A DNA stretch of 59,639 bases from the NCBI GenBank assembly GCA_902812455.1, contig CADDZH010000018.1, positions 1 to 59,639 on the forward strand, in the 5' to 3' direction. Under the pieces are notes generated by a model that was not told the origin of the DNA, did not search any database, and worked only from the letters and a program-made list of their open reading frames with translations. Positions 58,831 to 59,639 of the stretch are shown here, one piece after another. A program made the position numbers and the translations under genes. The stretch is from Chloroflexota bacterium. GTDB lineage: Bacteria; Chloroflexota; Ktedonobacteria; Ktedonobacterales; Ktedonobacteraceae. Numbering within the stretch: the first letter of the stretch is position 1; each line of letters starts with the position of its first letter.

Positions 58831-59550
58831 ATGGCTGATCACAAGATGAACATGAACGGCGTACAGATCACATGGCTTGGGCATGCAGCCTTCAAGATCA
58901 CGACGCCCGGAGGGAAAGTCGTCCTGATCGATCCCTGGATACAGGGAAATCCGGCTACCCCGGCCAACATGAAGCGCATCGATCACGTTGACCTGATGCT
59001 CGTCTCACACGGGCATTTCGACCATGCCGGTGATGCCGTCAGCATTGCGAAAGCCACAAAACCAACTGTAGTGGCTATTGTAGAGCTGGCAGGCTGGCTG
59101 GCATCGAAAGGCGTCGAAAATACGATCGGCATGAATAAGGGTGGCACAGTAGAGGTACAGGGCCTCAAGATCACTATGACGCATGCTATCCACACTGGAA
59201 GCACTGAGGATGGAACCTATGGCGGCGAGCCTGCCGGTTTCGTGATCGAGTTTGAAAATGGTCGCAGGCTCTATCATGCTGGCGATACCTGCGCTTTCAC
59301 CGATATGCAGCTCATCCACGAACTCTACAGGCCGGATGTCGCCTTGCTGCCTATCGGGGATTTCTACACGATGGGGCCGAGAGAAGCCGCCGTGGCTGTG
59401 CGCATGCTTGGCGTCAAACATGTGATCCCCATGCACTATGGCACGTTCCCCGCTCTCACCGGCAGGCCAGCAGACCTGCGCGATGCCCTCCGCTCGCTGG
59501 GACTCGATCAGGTCGAAGTAATTGAGATGCAGCCCGGAGAGACCATTTAG
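58831..59550 (+). CDS. MBL-fold metal-dependent hydrolase (UPF0173 type)
   Basis: 239 residues. The metallo-beta-lactamase motif H60-x-H62-x-D64-H65 is seen in SHGHFDHAG; later ligands lie in MTHAIHTGS, YHAGDTCAF and VIPMHYGTFP. The start MADHKMNMNGVQITWLGHAA is the common UPF0173 N-terminus (small Zn hydrolases of unknown substrate). AGGAGG precedes the ATG by 9 nt. The gene is alone; the 89 bases behind it end in a partial GTAGGGGC repeat at 59613. Confidence 0.94.
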   Translation: MADHKMNMNGVQITWLGHAAFKITTPGGKVVLIDPWIQGNPATPANMKRIDHVDLMLVSHGHFDHAGDAVSIAKATKPTVVAIVELAGWLASKGVENTIGMNKGGTVEVQGLKITMTHAIHTGSTEDGTYGGEPAGFVIEFENGRRLYHAGDTCAFTDMQLIHELYRPDVALLPIGDFYTMGPREAAVAVRMLGVKHVIPMHYGTFPALTGRPADLRDALRSLGLDQVEVIEMQPGETI

Positions 59551-59639
59551 CCCCTGGGCCTCTCTTCACAAGAGTAGGTTTTTGCGCGAATCGGCCTGGG
59601 AAGGGGATCGTACCTGTAGGGGCAAGGAGAGGCAAGGGG

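Noticed and set aside
1..59639. tRNA, rRNA, or classic riboswitches
   Set aside because: No T-arm/anticodon pattern, rRNA segment or known riboswitch core was noticed on either strand; a covariance search could still find a weak one.

Overview
ORGANISM. The window reads like a chromosomal segment of a Ktedonobacteria-type member of the Chloroflexota. The reasons are a GC-moderate, gene-dense layout with mixed strands, actinobacterial/chloroflexal gene families (DUF1786, GH15 with DUF-like N-terminus, P22-type antirepressor, lipocalin-like remnants, protein-bound sulfur cysteine synthesis), frequent GTG/TTG starts, and many dispersed GTAGGGGC hairpin repeats. That assignment is inference; no rRNA or tRNA gene was seen. 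LAYOUT. 1-700: edge-truncated LysE-type exporter preceded by a complete four-strand transcription attenuator with a Gln-run leader peptide. 698-4708: transketolase, small P-loop kinase, zinc alcohol dehydrogenase, cupin. 4857-8427: peptide-type ABC importer (binding protein and two permeases, no ATPase nearby), divergent from 8753-12902, a MarR regulator plus heterodimeric ABC exporter; both promoters are legible. 12989-16528: amidohydrolase, GNAT, DUF1786 protein. 16863-18048: excisionase-like HTH and phage antirepressor-like gene, each with palindromes. 18117-25922: GH15, sigma-like factor, small membrane peptide, beta-helix protein, glutaredoxin, DUF2085, beta-propeller protein. 26069-32754: MtaB, UbiD, GNAT, Vgb-like lipoprotein, two-component pair. 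32751-40705: small protein, zinc-ribbon membrane protein, FAD oxidoreductase, DtxR/Nramp metal operon, zinc-ribbon kinase, M32 carboxypeptidase. 41266-46696: MazG-like and Ham1-like nucleotide house-cleaning enzymes, methyltransferase, MarR/MFS/esterase cluster. 46850-49700: rhodanese-ThiF / MoaD-like / CysM / JAMM operon. 50493-55567: a run of unfamiliar genes including an Abi_C protein and a second protein with an R-x4-H motif, which looks like a defence-type accessory island. 55741-59550: FAD amine oxidase, a membrane protein with a broken C-terminus, MBL-fold hydrolase. HOW IT FITS TOGETHER. Three legible regulatory modules stand out: the leader-peptide attenuator, the back-to-back importer/exporter promoters with palindromic operators, and a metal-dependent DtxR operator overlapping its own promoter. 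The sulfur operon has all parts of a carrier-protein cysteine pathway, with a carrier that ends in GG plus three residues. Intergenic DNA is rich in small hairpin repeats, some translated in frame inside genes, and in orphan C-terminal gene tails (alpha/beta hydrolase, endonuclease/exonuclease/phosphatase, amine oxidase, lipocalin-like), which point to repeated decay or truncation of genes.
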